Shown piece after piece: positions 32,711 to 42,067 of a stretch of DNA of 59,699 bases. The notes under the pieces are model-generated. The model was given only the letters and a program-made list of their open reading frames with translations. It searched no databases and was not told the DNA's origin. Source of the DNA: Flavivirga sp. 57AJ16 (lineage in GTDB: Bacteria > Bacteroidota > Bacteroidia > Flavobacteriales > Flavobacteriaceae). The number at the start of each line of letters is the position of its first letter. Position 1 is the stretch's first letter. Where the stretch lies: assembly GCF_028736925.1 (NCBI RefSeq), contig NZ_JAQZAT010000025.1, positions 1 through 59,699 of the forward strand. The letters run 5' to 3'. The position numbers and the translations under genes were made by a program.

Positions 32711-35700
32711 ATGAAAAAACTATTTAGGTTAGAGAGGTATGCCTCTTTACCAAGAAAATTTGATTTAAAAATGAAACTCACTACCCTCGTTTTTATAGTT
32801 TCTTTATTTCAACTTCAAGCTAATGACGGTCATTCACAAAAGATCAAGATAAGTATAGACTTCCAAAACGTAAGCTTGGAAAAAGTGCTGGATGAAGTTG
32901 AATCACTTACTGAATTTAAATTTCTCTATAAAGATAAACAGGTCAACTATCAAAGAGAAGTTTCGATTAAGGCAAACAATGAGGCACTTTCTTCTGTATT
33001 GAAGCGCTTATTTGCAGATTCCAATGTTATCTTCAAAGTAAAAGGAGAGCAAATTATTTTAAAGCAGGGCAAACTAGATCGATTGCCCAAAGATGATTCA
33101 GCTGTTATTGAAAAAGCAAAGCAACAGAAACTAAACATTACTGGAAGTGTTAAAGATGTGAACGGTAGTCCCTTGCCAGGAGCTTCCGTGCTCATTAAAG
33201 GCTCGGTAAGAGGAACGGTTACGGATTTTGACGGAAACTATGCTTTGACCGTAGAAGTCAATGACGTATTGGTCATTTCTTATTTAGGTTTTATCACAAA
33301 AGAGGTTGTGGTAAATGATTCAAATATTATAGATGTTGTTTTAAATGAAAGTAACCAAGCACTTGAAGAGGTTGTCATTGTAGGTTATGGCACTCAAAAA
33401 AGATCTCAAGTTGTTGGAGCGGTTGATCAAGTGGGGAGTGAAAGCTTTGAGGGGCGTGCAACAGTTAATACTACCCAAGCGTTGCAAGGAAAATCTCCAA
33501 GTTTAACCATACAACAAACAAACTCCGAGCCTGGAGCTGGGCTTAACGTTAATATACGTGGTATAGGGACATTAGGTAATAATAGTCCATTAGTGGTTAT
33601 TGACGGTATTGTTGGTGGCGACATCAATTCATTAAACCCTGCCGATATAGAAAATGTTTCTGTATTAAAAGATGCAGGTAGTGCGGCCATTTATGGATCT
33701 AGGGCAAGTAATGGGGTGATACTTATTTCAACAAAAAAGGGACGTAAAAATACGCCAATGACCGTTCAATATAGTGGTTTGGTTGGATATAATTCACCTC
33801 GTTTTTTCACGCAACCGGTACATGGTTACGAAAACGCCATTTTAAGAAACCAAGCGGCTTACAATTCTAATGAAAGTACAGCGGTATTTACATCAGATCA
33901 AATAAGCCAATTTAGGGCAGAAGGAGATAATGAATGGTTTGCAGAAGAAATTGTCACGGCTGCTCTGCAGCAAAATCAAAATCTATCTATCTCTGGTGGT
34001 AGTGAAAATTCATCCTATTTAGTGTCATTGGGGTATTTAAATCAGGGCAGTAATTTTGTAGGGCCTCGTAAAGGCATGGAACGTTACAATTACAGAATCA
34101 ATACGACCAATGAATATGGTAAATTAAAAATTACTTCAAATATTTCCTATTCAAAACAGAAAATTACAGATCACTCTTCTAGTACCGCTACTTTAATGGT
34201 AGATGCGTTTAGGGTACCATTGTATTATAAGCAAGTTGATGAGGAAGGGAATTATTTAACAAACGATGTTCTGAATCAATTTAATTCACTGGGGATTTTA
34301 GAGCAAGGTGGCTTTAGAAAATATGACAACGATGATATCTTCGGAAATTTTGATGCAGAGTTTCAAATTACCGATGCCTTAAAAGTTAGAGGCGTTTTTG
34401 GCGGTAGACTTTATTCTAATACACTTTACGCAAGACGGACACAAGTAGATTTTTTACCTAAAGGTGTTTATGGAGCAGATAACAATACAGATGATGAAAG
34501 TCGTAAAAGTTTGGATTTGAATACGCAATTGATGGTACAATATTCCAAAACTTTTAATGAAAAACATGATGTAAGTGCCCTGGTAGGGGTTTCCAATGAA
34601 AACCATTCTGATAGAGGTACTGGAATCTTCAAAAAGTATACAGATATAGATTTGGGCACACCAATCACAGATACAGAAATAAGTGAAGATTCGTATAATT
34701 CAAACCAAAGTTCATCAAAAAATAGCTTGAATTCCTTATTTGGAAGACTTTCATACAATCTTAATCAAAAGTATTATGCAGAATTCAACTTCCGTTACGA
34801 TGGTTCTTCAAAATTCAGAAAAGAAAAAAGATGGGGCTTTTTTCCATCCCTATCTCTAGGTTATAAGGTCACTGATGAGGCATTTATGGATAGCTATCGT
34901 GAAAAATTTGGTAACATAAAATTTAGAGGATCCTATGGTGTTTTGGGTAACCAAAATGTAGGTAATTATCAGTATCAAACCACTTTTTTTACGTTTCAAA
35001 ATGCGTATGGGTACAACAATGAAGGTGTTAGTGGTACAGGATATAATTTCGCAAACCCAGATATACAATGGGAAAAATCAGCGACTTTAAATTTAGGAGC
35101 AGATTTAGACTTTTTAAAAGGGGCTTTGACCATGTCTTTGGATTATTTTGATACCGTTACATCAGATATATTGGTGCCTCCAGCAGTTCCAGGAGTTTAC
35201 GGAACCAATTTACCGGATTTTAATGCTGGTAAAGTTGGAAACCGAGGCTGGGAAGTAAGTGCTACTTACAGGCATTATGGTAAGTTGTTTAAACACAGCT
35301 TAAATGTATCGATTAGTGATACAAAAAATAAAGTGTTGGATTTTCAAGGAGAAGAAAGACTTACAGGTATTGAGGAACTGCAATTATTATTAAGAGAAGG
35401 CGAGGCCTTTAACTCGTATGTTGGCTTGAAAAGAGATGGTATTTTTCAGAATATGGAAGAAATTGAAGGTGCCGCCGTGCCAGAAGGTTTAACAGTGGTC
35501 CCTGGTGATAACAGATATGTAGATGCCAATAACGATGGCGTTATCAATGACGACGATAAATTTATTTTTGATAATTCTTTTCCAAGATATACCTATGGTG
35601 TAACTTATAATTTGGGTTTTAAGAATTTTGACTTCAGTTTATTTGTGCAAGGTGTTGGTAAAAGGACCATGATGCTTCGTGGTGAGTTGGTAGAGCCGTT

Positions 35701-36100
35701 CCATTTTAATTATGGTGCTACGATGTACACCCATCAATTGGATTTTTGGTCGCCCATGAATCCGGATGCTAAATACCCACGCTTGGCAAATGCAGGCTCT
35801 CAGTCCAATACAAACAATTTTAGAAGAGGGTCTGATATGTATTTATACAATGGTGCTTATTTAAGACTTAAAAACATTCAGTTGGGTTATACATTGCCAG
35901 ACAATATAACAGAAAAATTGGGTATGAAAAACCTTCATTTTTATGTGTCCGGTCAGAACTTGTTAACACTTTCAAAAGTTGATTTTGTGGATCCTGAACT
36001 TTCAGAATTCAACAGTAATCTGAGTCCTAATGGAGCTAATAGCGGTAGAGCTTACCCTTCATTGTCTTATTACGGGTTAGGGGTAGATATAACTTTTTAA
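32711..36100 (+). CDS. SusC-family TonB-dependent transporter with STN domain (alpha-mannan locus)
   Basis: A 1129-residue transporter. It has an extended N-terminus and signal peptide (cleavage near residue 43), an STN domain (about 45-115), a carboxypeptidase regulatory-like domain (about 142-225), a classic TonB-box region EEVVIVGYGTQKRSQVVGAV (about 228-247), the plug with ADIENVSVLKDAGSAAIYGSRA and GVILISTKKGR, and a large barrel ending DITF. It should import mannan oligosaccharides made at the cell surface, together with the SusD at 36111, and signal to the FecR at 31405. Substrate assignment rests on the GH76, GH125 and GH92 genes downstream. Confidence 0.9.
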   Translation: MKKLFRLERYASLPRKFDLKMKLTTLVFIVSLFQLQANDGHSQKIKISIDFQNVSLEKVLDEVESLTEFKFLYKDKQVNYQREVSIKANNEALSSVLKRLFADSNVIFKVKGEQIILKQGKLDRLPKDDSAVIEKAKQQKLNITGSVKDVNGSPLPGASVLIKGSVRGTVTDFDGNYALTVEVNDVLVISYLGFITKEVVVNDSNIIDVVLNESNQALEEVVIVGYGTQKRSQVVGAVDQVGSESFEGRATVNTTQALQGKSPSLTIQQTNSEPGAGLNVNIRGIGTLGNNSPLVVIDGIVGGDINSLNPADIENVSVLKDAGSAAIYGSRASNGVILISTKKGRKNTPMTVQYSGLVGYNSPRFFTQPVHGYENAILRNQAAYNSNESTAVFTSDQISQFRAEGDNEWFAEEIVTAALQQNQNLSISGGSENSSYLVSLGYLNQGSNFVGPRKGMERYNYRINTTNEYGKLKITSNISYSKQKITDHSSSTATLMVDAFRVPLYYKQVDEEGNYLTNDVLNQFNSLGILEQGGFRKYDNDDIFGNFDAEFQITDALKVRGVFGGRLYSNTLYARRTQVDFLPKGVYGADNNTDDESRKSLDLNTQLMVQYSKTFNEKHDVSALVGVSNENHSDRGTGIFKKYTDIDLGTPITDTEISEDSYNSNQSSSKNSLNSLFGRLSYNLNQKYYAEFNFRYDGSSKFRKEKRWGFFPSLSLGYKVTDEAFMDSYREKFGNIKFRGSYGVLGNQNVGNYQYQTTFFTFQNAYGYNNEGVSGTGYNFANPDIQWEKSATLNLGADLDFLKGALTMSLDYFDTVTSDILVPPAVPGVYGTNLPDFNAGKVGNRGWEVSATYRHYGKLFKHSLNVSISDTKNKVLDFQGEERLTGIEELQLLLREGEAFNSYVGLKRDGIFQNMEEIEGAAVPEGLTVVPGDNRYVDANNDGVINDDDKFIFDNSFPRYTYGVTYNLGFKNFDFSLFVQGVGKRTMMLRGELVEPFHFNYGATMYTHQLDFWSPMNPDAKYPRLANAGSQSNTNNFRRGSDMYLYNGAYLRLKNIQLGYTLPDNITEKLGMKNLHFYVSGQNLLTLSKVDFVDPELSEFNSNLSPNGANSGRAYPSLSYYGLGVDITF

Positions 36101-36110
36101 ATTAGATACT

Positions 36111-37739
36111 ATGAAAAATATAATAACATATAAATTCAAGTTTATAACAGTCTTGGTCGTTTTGTTTGTAAGCTGCGAACAACTGGAGTTGGCTCCTGAA
36201 AACCAGTTTACAGACCTCACCTATTGGAAAAGCGTAAATGAAGCGCAAACCATGTTGAACACGGCCTATTCACAAATGCAAATTAGTAGCCGGTTTTTTT
36301 ATAACGAAGGTGCGTCAGATAATGCGTATAATGGTAGAGGTGATAACGAAGGCGTTGCTTCTTTGGCAGCAGGCACTTATGATCCTTCCTTGGGAAGGCT
36401 TAAATCTGAATGGGGTGATAGATATGCTGGAATTAAATCATGTAACCTGCTTCTTGATAATATAGACCGTGTGCCTGATTTAGATGAAACTGTTAAGAAT
36501 AGAATGAAAGCTGAGGCACGTTTTATTAGGGCGTTCCAACATTTTCAATTAACCACATGGTTTGGGGATGTGCCATTGATTTCTTCAGATATATCCATAG
36601 AAGAAGCTCAAACCATTTCAAGAACGTCACATGCAGATGTTATTGCCTTTGTTTTAGATGAGTTGCAAGCTGCTTCTTTGGAGCTTCCGGATAATACACA
36701 GTATGACGTATCAGAAAGAGGAAAAATAACAAAAGGCGCTGCCATAGCTTTAAAGGCTAGAGTGCAGCTGTATGAAAGTAATTGGGATGGGGTTGTTACC
36801 GAGTGTGAAAAACTAATAGGCACTACCTCCAATGGAAGTTACGGATTGTTTCCTTCTTATGAGGGTTTGTTCCTTCCTGAAAATGAATATAATAATGAGG
36901 ATATTTTAAGCTTGCAATATGTACCAGAGCTCAGGACTTGGGGAGAGTTTTTTGATATGGCCCCATTATCGGCGGATGCACGTTTAAACGCTTTGGCTCC
37001 TACCCAAGAGTTGGTGGATAGCTATTTAATGATCAATGGTAAAAGAATAAATGAATCTGGTTCAGGGTATGATGAAGATAACCCATATATTAATAGAGAT
37101 CCTAGGTTAACTAACACGGTTGTTTATCATGGTTATCAATGGAAGGAACCAGGAGGTGGCACTCATACAATATATATCGAACCAGGATCTTCACCAGGTA
37201 ATGCAACCGATGAGTTTGTGTCAGGATCATCGGCAACCTCTACAGGATACTATACCCGTAAGTATTTCGATCCAACGCATGGATCAGGTTTGGCATCAGG
37301 ATTAAACTTGATGTTGATACGCTATGCTGATGTTCTTTTAATGTATGCTGAAGCAAAAAATGAATTGGGACAATTAGATGCTGGCGTTTGGGATGAGACT
37401 ATAAAACCATTGCGAGCGCGTGCTGGTTTTACAGATCCTATGGCGCTTAATTTTGATGCTTTGTTGAATCAAAGTGATTTAAGAGAATTAGTAAGAAATG
37501 AAAGACGCATTGAATTGGCGATGGAAGGTTTAAGGATCTTTGATATCAGACGATGGAGAATAGCCGAAGACGTGTTGAATGGATGGGCACATGGTGCGCA
37601 ATTTGGTCCCATATCACAAGATAACGGGTACTTAAGAGTAAACCAAAGGACTTTTGACCCTAGTAAACATTATTTATGGCCAATCCCTAGGGATGAACGC
37701 CTTATAAATAGTAATTTAACTCAAAATCCAAATTGGTAA
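36111..37739 (+). CDS. SusD/RagB-family lipoprotein (alpha-mannan locus)
   Basis: A 542-residue surface glycan-binding lipoprotein with lipobox Cys22 (LFVSCEQL). SusD landmarks are ELAPENQFTDLTYWKSVNEA near the N-terminus, KAEARFIRAFQHFQLTTWFGDVP in the TPR part, and RNERRIELAMEGLRIFDIRRW with the ending LWPIPRDERLINSNLTQNPNW. It starts 10 bases after susC and should cap that transporter. Confidence 0.9.
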   Translation: MKNIITYKFKFITVLVVLFVSCEQLELAPENQFTDLTYWKSVNEAQTMLNTAYSQMQISSRFFYNEGASDNAYNGRGDNEGVASLAAGTYDPSLGRLKSEWGDRYAGIKSCNLLLDNIDRVPDLDETVKNRMKAEARFIRAFQHFQLTTWFGDVPLISSDISIEEAQTISRTSHADVIAFVLDELQAASLELPDNTQYDVSERGKITKGAAIALKARVQLYESNWDGVVTECEKLIGTTSNGSYGLFPSYEGLFLPENEYNNEDILSLQYVPELRTWGEFFDMAPLSADARLNALAPTQELVDSYLMINGKRINESGSGYDEDNPYINRDPRLTNTVVYHGYQWKEPGGGTHTIYIEPGSSPGNATDEFVSGSSATSTGYYTRKYFDPTHGSGLASGLNLMLIRYADVLLMYAEAKNELGQLDAGVWDETIKPLRARAGFTDPMALNFDALLNQSDLRELVRNERRIELAMEGLRIFDIRRWRIAEDVLNGWAHGAQFGPISQDNGYLRVNQRTFDPSKHYLWPIPRDERLINSNLTQNPNW

Positions 37740-37767
37740 TTAAAAAACTAAACTAAAATTTATAATT

Positions 37768-38892
37768 ATGAAATCAACATATATAAAATTAATGGCCATT
37801 GCAATTTTAGCTCTTTTTTCAAGTTGCGATGATGATAATGAATTAACAAGCACGAATGTGTCAAGCGTAGAAACCTTATATGCGCCCGATGACAATAAAT
37901 TTTATAATCTAGGGGCTCAAAGTTCTGCTGTTTTTGAGTGGCAACATGCCAAAGCAGAAGACAATGGCGTGGTGTTGTATGATGTCGCTTTTGATTTAGA
38001 ATCTGGAGATTTTTCCAATCCTATTTATGTGACACCTTCTGATGGAAAAGGGTTTCAAAATGTATTGAACCTTTCTTTTACAGAATTAAACAAGATAGCC
38101 GAAATGGCGGGTATTCAAGCTAAAAACACTGGAAAGTTAAAATGGACTGTGTTTTCTTCAAAAGGTTTTAACCTTCAACAATCGGGTGTTTCTAGAATTA
38201 TTGAAGTTGAAAGACCAGCTGGATTTCCAACACCTGATGAACTTTTTATAACTGGTAGCGCTACTGAAGCTGGTGAAGCTATTGAAAATGCCATGTCCTT
38301 AAAAAAGACAGGAGCCACAACTTATGAAATATACACTTCTTTAAAACCAGGAGATTATCATTTTATAACTAGAAAAGAAGGTACGCCCGAAGTGTATTTT
38401 ATTAATGGGGCAAATCTTGAAGCAGATAGCAGCACTACCTATTCGGATACAGAAAAAGTATTTAGAATTAGAATAGATTTTAGTGATGCTTCGGTTAAAA
38501 TAGTAGAAGTAGAAAAAACAGAATTATGGTTTCCTCCATTAGGTGAATATTTATTTGATTTCGATTATGTGGGTGATGGCACGTGGAGAGCTGCCAATGT
38601 GTTTGTTGAGTTTAAACAAGAATCTTGGGGTAGAGATGAGCGCTATAAATTCAAATTTACGATTAATGATGAAGGAAATACTGTTGAAGAGTGGTATGGA
38701 AGTACCAATGGAGATAATCAAAGGCCCGATGATAACACGGGGTCTGAATATTGGTATATGGTTCCTGTAAGTGATGATTATTGGGCAAATAGCTTTAAGT
38801 TCAATGGAAATGCAGATGAAGCTAATACTGATATCGATATTATTTTTAGTGCAACCGCTCCAGCATACACGCATTCAGTAACGATACTTTAA
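37768..38892 (+). CDS. SusE/SusF-like surface glycan-binding lipoprotein
   Basis: A 374-residue lipoprotein (Cys20, LFSSCDDDNE) with an N-terminal SusE domain (about 25-150, containing AVFEWQHAKAEDNGVVLYDVAFD) and C-terminal SusF/SusE-type binding domains (about 165-374, with LFITGSATEAGEAI and KPGDYHFITRKEGTPEVYF). Such proteins hold glycans at the cell surface and have no catalytic activity. It lies 28 bases after susD and 13 bases before the GH76 gene. Confidence 0.85.
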   Translation: MKSTYIKLMAIAILALFSSCDDDNELTSTNVSSVETLYAPDDNKFYNLGAQSSAVFEWQHAKAEDNGVVLYDVAFDLESGDFSNPIYVTPSDGKGFQNVLNLSFTELNKIAEMAGIQAKNTGKLKWTVFSSKGFNLQQSGVSRIIEVERPAGFPTPDELFITGSATEAGEAIENAMSLKKTGATTYEIYTSLKPGDYHFITRKEGTPEVYFINGANLEADSSTTYSDTEKVFRIRIDFSDASVKIVEVEKTELWFPPLGEYLFDFDYVGDGTWRAANVFVEFKQESWGRDERYKFKFTINDEGNTVEEWYGSTNGDNQRPDDNTGSEYWYMVPVSDDYWANSFKFNGNADEANTDIDIIFSATAPAYTHSVTIL

Positions 38893-38905
38893 AAACAAGG
38901 ATATT

Positions 38906-40063
38906 ATGAATAAAAGAAAAATAGATAACCCTATACTTGTAATTCTAGGATTGCTTTTTGTGGTCTCTTGTTCTGTTGACCCGCGTCCGCTTCGCGATGT
39001 AAATAATAACGATGATCAATTTCAATATGATTGGTCAGCAACGGCAGATTCCATCCAAGATGCAACGTATACCCAATTTTTAGGTTCTCAAGGTACTTTT
39101 ACAGCAAATAATGCTGGAGATAATACATTTCACTATTGGCCAAACGGTCATGCGCTTCATATTTTGGTAGATGGCTATGTTAGAACCGGAGACGCTTCAT
39201 ATGTATCAAAAATGAAAGCATTGTTAAATGGTATTAAAAGTAAAAATGGTAACACCTATGTAAATGTCTTCAATGATGATATGTTGTGGTTGGCTAATGC
39301 TTGTGTTAGAGCATATGTTGCCACAAATGACTCTGAATACAAAGATGTTGCAGAATTTTTATGGACTGAAATTCTAAAAAGCCATAGCGATGTGTTTGGT
39401 GGAGGTATCACTTGGAAAAAAGATACACCAAAATCGAAAAACGCCGTATCAAATGGCCCAACTATCGTTTTAGCAATGCGTTTATATGATTTAGAAGGAA
39501 ATACGGAATATCTAGATTGGGCTAAAAATATATATGAATGGCAAAAAAACACATTGGTTGATCCGGCAACAGGATTGGTATGGGATAACATTTCAGAAAC
39601 CGATGGTGTTGTGACCACCAATAAAGATTGGATATTTACCTATAATATGGGTACATGGATTGGTGCAGGAATAAGGCTCTATCAAGAAACGGGAGAAGAA
39701 GACTATCTTTTTAATGCGCTTAAATCTGCCAAAAGCCTTATGACAAGTTCTAAATTAACAACAGAAGGACTATTGAGAGATGAAGGAGAAGGGGATGGAG
39801 GCCTTTTTAAAGGTATTTTAGTGCGTTATTTCACAGAATTGATTTTGTTGCCAGATCTTAATACAAACGATCGCAATGCTTTTTTGAAATTTTTTAAATT
39901 CAATGTAGAAACATTTCATGCAAAAGGATTGAGTAAGCCAAATATGATGTCTGGTCATAACTGGAAAGTGGCTCCCACTGGAAAAGTTGATTTAACAACC
40001 CAACTTAGTGGGGTTATGCTCATTGAAGCTGCTGCTAGATTAGAAGCAGCAGATCTGTTATAG
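38906..40063 (+). CDS. GH76 endo-alpha-1,6-mannanase, lipoprotein
   Basis: A 385-residue lipoprotein (lipobox VVSCSV, Cys22) with an (alpha/alpha)6-barrel GH76 domain. The catalytic Asp pair typical of the family is present at residues 124-125 in VFNDDMLWLANA. Other family blocks are NTFHYWPNGHALHILVDGY and DWIFTYNMGTWIGAGIRLYQ. GH76 enzymes cut the alpha-1,6-mannan backbone internally. A lipoprotein in this operon position probably acts at the cell surface, making oligosaccharides for the SusCD pair. It is the last closely spaced gene of the SusCDE operon. Confidence 0.85.
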   Translation: MNKRKIDNPILVILGLLFVVSCSVDPRPLRDVNNNDDQFQYDWSATADSIQDATYTQFLGSQGTFTANNAGDNTFHYWPNGHALHILVDGYVRTGDASYVSKMKALLNGIKSKNGNTYVNVFNDDMLWLANACVRAYVATNDSEYKDVAEFLWTEILKSHSDVFGGGITWKKDTPKSKNAVSNGPTIVLAMRLYDLEGNTEYLDWAKNIYEWQKNTLVDPATGLVWDNISETDGVVTTNKDWIFTYNMGTWIGAGIRLYQETGEEDYLFNALKSAKSLMTSSKLTTEGLLRDEGEGDGGLFKGILVRYFTELILLPDLNTNDRNAFLKFFKFNVETFHAKGLSKPNMMSGHNWKVAPTGKVDLTTQLSGVMLIEAAARLEAADLL

Positions 40064-40421
40064 ATAAAATGAGTAAACATTAAAACTAAAATATATAAGC
40101 TATCTCTCCCTGTTTTTTTCATAGGGGGAGAAGCTATATAATACCAATTATGAATTGAAATATGCTATTCAAACACATTCATTAATTCGTTTTATCACTT
40201 TACTCATCATTTCCATAGCTTAGGCTATGCAAATAACTTGCAGCAGGCTAAAACAAATAAGCAATGTCGTTTTCTGTAGCTCATTTCAATTAATAAATTG
40301 GTAATACCGCACTTTTTAAAAATAAAAACCACTTTTTTATAGATTGTTAAAAAGAAGAGCGTGCGCTGAACCTACATTTTATAAACTAGTTATGGTATTA
40401 ACTATTTAAATTTAAAGTATT
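40064..40421. other. Intergenic stretch: partial copy of the LamG-gene upstream region, interrupted by a MITE
   Basis: Apart from the element at 40144-40301, this stretch matches the two intergenic copies at about 41503-41640 and 41805-41934. Shared parts are the TTTTTTCATAGG-AGAAGCTATATAATACC segment and the segment from CCGCACTTTTT through the AGATTGTTAAAAAGAAGAG tract toward the LamG start. It probably carries the promoter of the LamG gene, although I cannot place a convincing -7 box. Confidence 0.6.
40144..40301. mobile_element. MITE-like element with CCAATTAT ends and TAATA target duplication
   Basis: The 158-bp element begins CCAATTATGAATTGAAAT and ends with the near-inverse (right end read inward: CCAATTTATTAATTGAAATG). 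TAATA stands on both sides (40139-40143 and 40302-40306). The empty site CTATATAATACCG is preserved in two related copies at about 41524 and 41825, so the insertion limits can be read directly. It has no ORF. A second, longer element with related ends lies at 50649-51067. Confidence 0.75.
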
Positions 40422-41402
40422 ATGAAAAAAATTACTAACATATTTTTGTGTTTCCTATTAAGTGCTGGATTCACAACTATTAATGCACAAACAAGAAACA
40501 CACTAGAGTTTGATGCAACTAACGCCGCTAGTCTTGTAGATTGCGGTACTTCAGCAAGTTATTCACCTGCAGTTTTTACCGCAGAAGCCTGGGTAAATAT
40601 TTACGCTGGGGAGGGGACTATTATGTCTAATGTGGAATGGGTTGGTGGAAATATCGGTTCCAGAGGCTTTACAATTCGATTAAGTGGGCAAAAGGCTCAA
40701 TTTAATATGGGTATAGGGGAAGTCGGTCCCGGTAATAATTGGTTTGAAGTCACAGCCAACAACGATTTGCCTCTAAATACATGGACCCATGTGGCCGTAG
40801 TGTATGATGGCAGTAATGCAGAGATATTTTATAATGGAATATCAGAAGGGTCCGAAAATGGAAGTAATCCTATATTGGTCTCCCAACTGAATTTTTATTT
40901 AGGAGAACATCCTACTTGGCCAGATAGACGCTTATCAGGACAGTTAAGTGATGTGCGTATTTGGAATGTGGCCCGTACGGCAGGAGAAATTCAAGCCTCA
41001 ATGGATGCATTTTTATCAGGCTCGGAAACTGGTTTGGTAGCAAATTGGAAACTAGACGAAGGATCGGGGACTACCGCCGAGGAACAAGTAAACCTTACCA
41101 GTGCCACATTAGGGGCCGGTACAACTTGGCAGTTAAATACAAGTTTAAGCATCCATGATGAATTACTTCAAAAGTCATTCAGTATCTATCCAAATCCATC
41201 AAGGGGTGTCTTTAAGGTAAAATCAGCCATTAATGAAATAGTATCATATAATATATATACCATTACAGGACAATTGGTAAAAACAGGCTCATTATCTAAA
41301 ATCGTTGATTCAATTGATTTGTCTGATAAATCTAATGGTTTATATATGTTAAAAGGAACTTTAGAAGGAAAGCATTTCGTTAAAAGGATGATAGTAAATT
41401 AA
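40422..41402 (+). CDS. Secreted LamG/concanavalin-fold protein with T9SS type A sorting domain
   Basis: A 326-residue secreted protein: signal peptide (1-22, ending INAQ), a Laminin_G_3/concanavalin-like domain (about 25-215, with EFDATNAASLVDCG, FTAEAWVNIYAGEG, WTHVAVVYDGSNAEIFYNG and LSDVRIWNVART), a short linker, and a T9SS type A sorting domain (about 248-326, SIYPNPSRGVFKVKS ... GLYMLKGTLEGKHF). No glycoside hydrolase motif is visible, so it is most likely a surface carbohydrate-binding protein for mannan. The last 20 codons and the following 240 bases are duplicated directly downstream. Confidence 0.85.
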   Translation: MKKITNIFLCFLLSAGFTTINAQTRNTLEFDATNAASLVDCGTSASYSPAVFTAEAWVNIYAGEGTIMSNVEWVGGNIGSRGFTIRLSGQKAQFNMGIGEVGPGNNWFEVTANNDLPLNTWTHVAVVYDGSNAEIFYNGISEGSENGSNPILVSQLNFYLGEHPTWPDRRLSGQLSDVRIWNVARTAGEIQASMDAFLSGSETGLVANWKLDEGSGTTAEEQVNLTSATLGAGTTWQLNTSLSIHDELLQKSFSIYPNPSRGVFKVKSAINEIVSYNIYTITGQLVKTGSLSKIVDSIDLSDKSNGLYMLKGTLEGKHFVKRMIVN

Positions 41403-41934
41403 AAAAGTATAAAATGATATAAACAAAAAAGTTAGTTTGTAGTTAGTTGATAGAAGCTTTTAAGTTCATAGGTCAATTAAATTATGTACTTATGGACTTA
41501 AGCTTTTTTCATAGGGGAGAAGCTATATAATACCGTACTTTTTTAAAATGAAAACCAGTTTTTTATTGATTGTTTAAAAGAAGAAAGTATGCTGAACCTA
41601 ATTTTATAAACTAATTATAGTATTAATATTTAAATCTAATGTTTATATATGTTAAAAGGAACTTTAGAAGGAAAACATTTCGTTAAAAGGATGATAGTAA
41701 ATTAAAAAAGTATAAAATAATATAAACAAAAAAGTTAGTTTATAGTTAGTTGTTAGAAGCTTTTAAGTTCATAGGTCAATTAAATTACGAACTTATGGAC
41801 TTAGGCTTTTTTCATAGGAAGAAGCTATATAATACCGTACTTTTTTAAATGAAAACCAGTTTTTTATTGATTGTTTAAAAGAAGAAAGTGCGCAGAATCA
41901 AAATTTATAAACATCATTATAATATAGTGTCCCT
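41331..41934 (+). repeat. Tandem duplication of the LamG gene 3' end plus its downstream region
   Basis: Unit 1 (41331-41633) starts TCTAATGGTTTATATATG inside the LamG gene. Unit 2 (41634 to about 41934) starts TCTAATGTTTATATATG and repeats the coding tail (MLKGTLEGKHFVKRMIVN-stop) and the intergenic part with few changes. The period is about 302 bases. Unit 2's coding piece is a dead fragment without the rest of its gene. The remaining gap to 42067 is A+T-rich and holds no further feature I can name. Confidence 0.8.
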
Positions 41935-42067
41935 TAAATAAAATTTGAAGCATCTTTTTTTGAATAATAATTTAAAGAAAATCAAAGTTAATTTGATATA
42001 TGTGGTATGCATTTTTATTTATATATTGACTGAATATTTTTATTTATAGTTAAACAATCAATTTAGT

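Noticed and set aside
41640-41704. Short ORF ending KHFVKRMIVN after the LamG gene.
   Set aside because: It is the duplicated coding tail of the LamG gene without a start region or signal peptide; treated as part of the tandem duplication.
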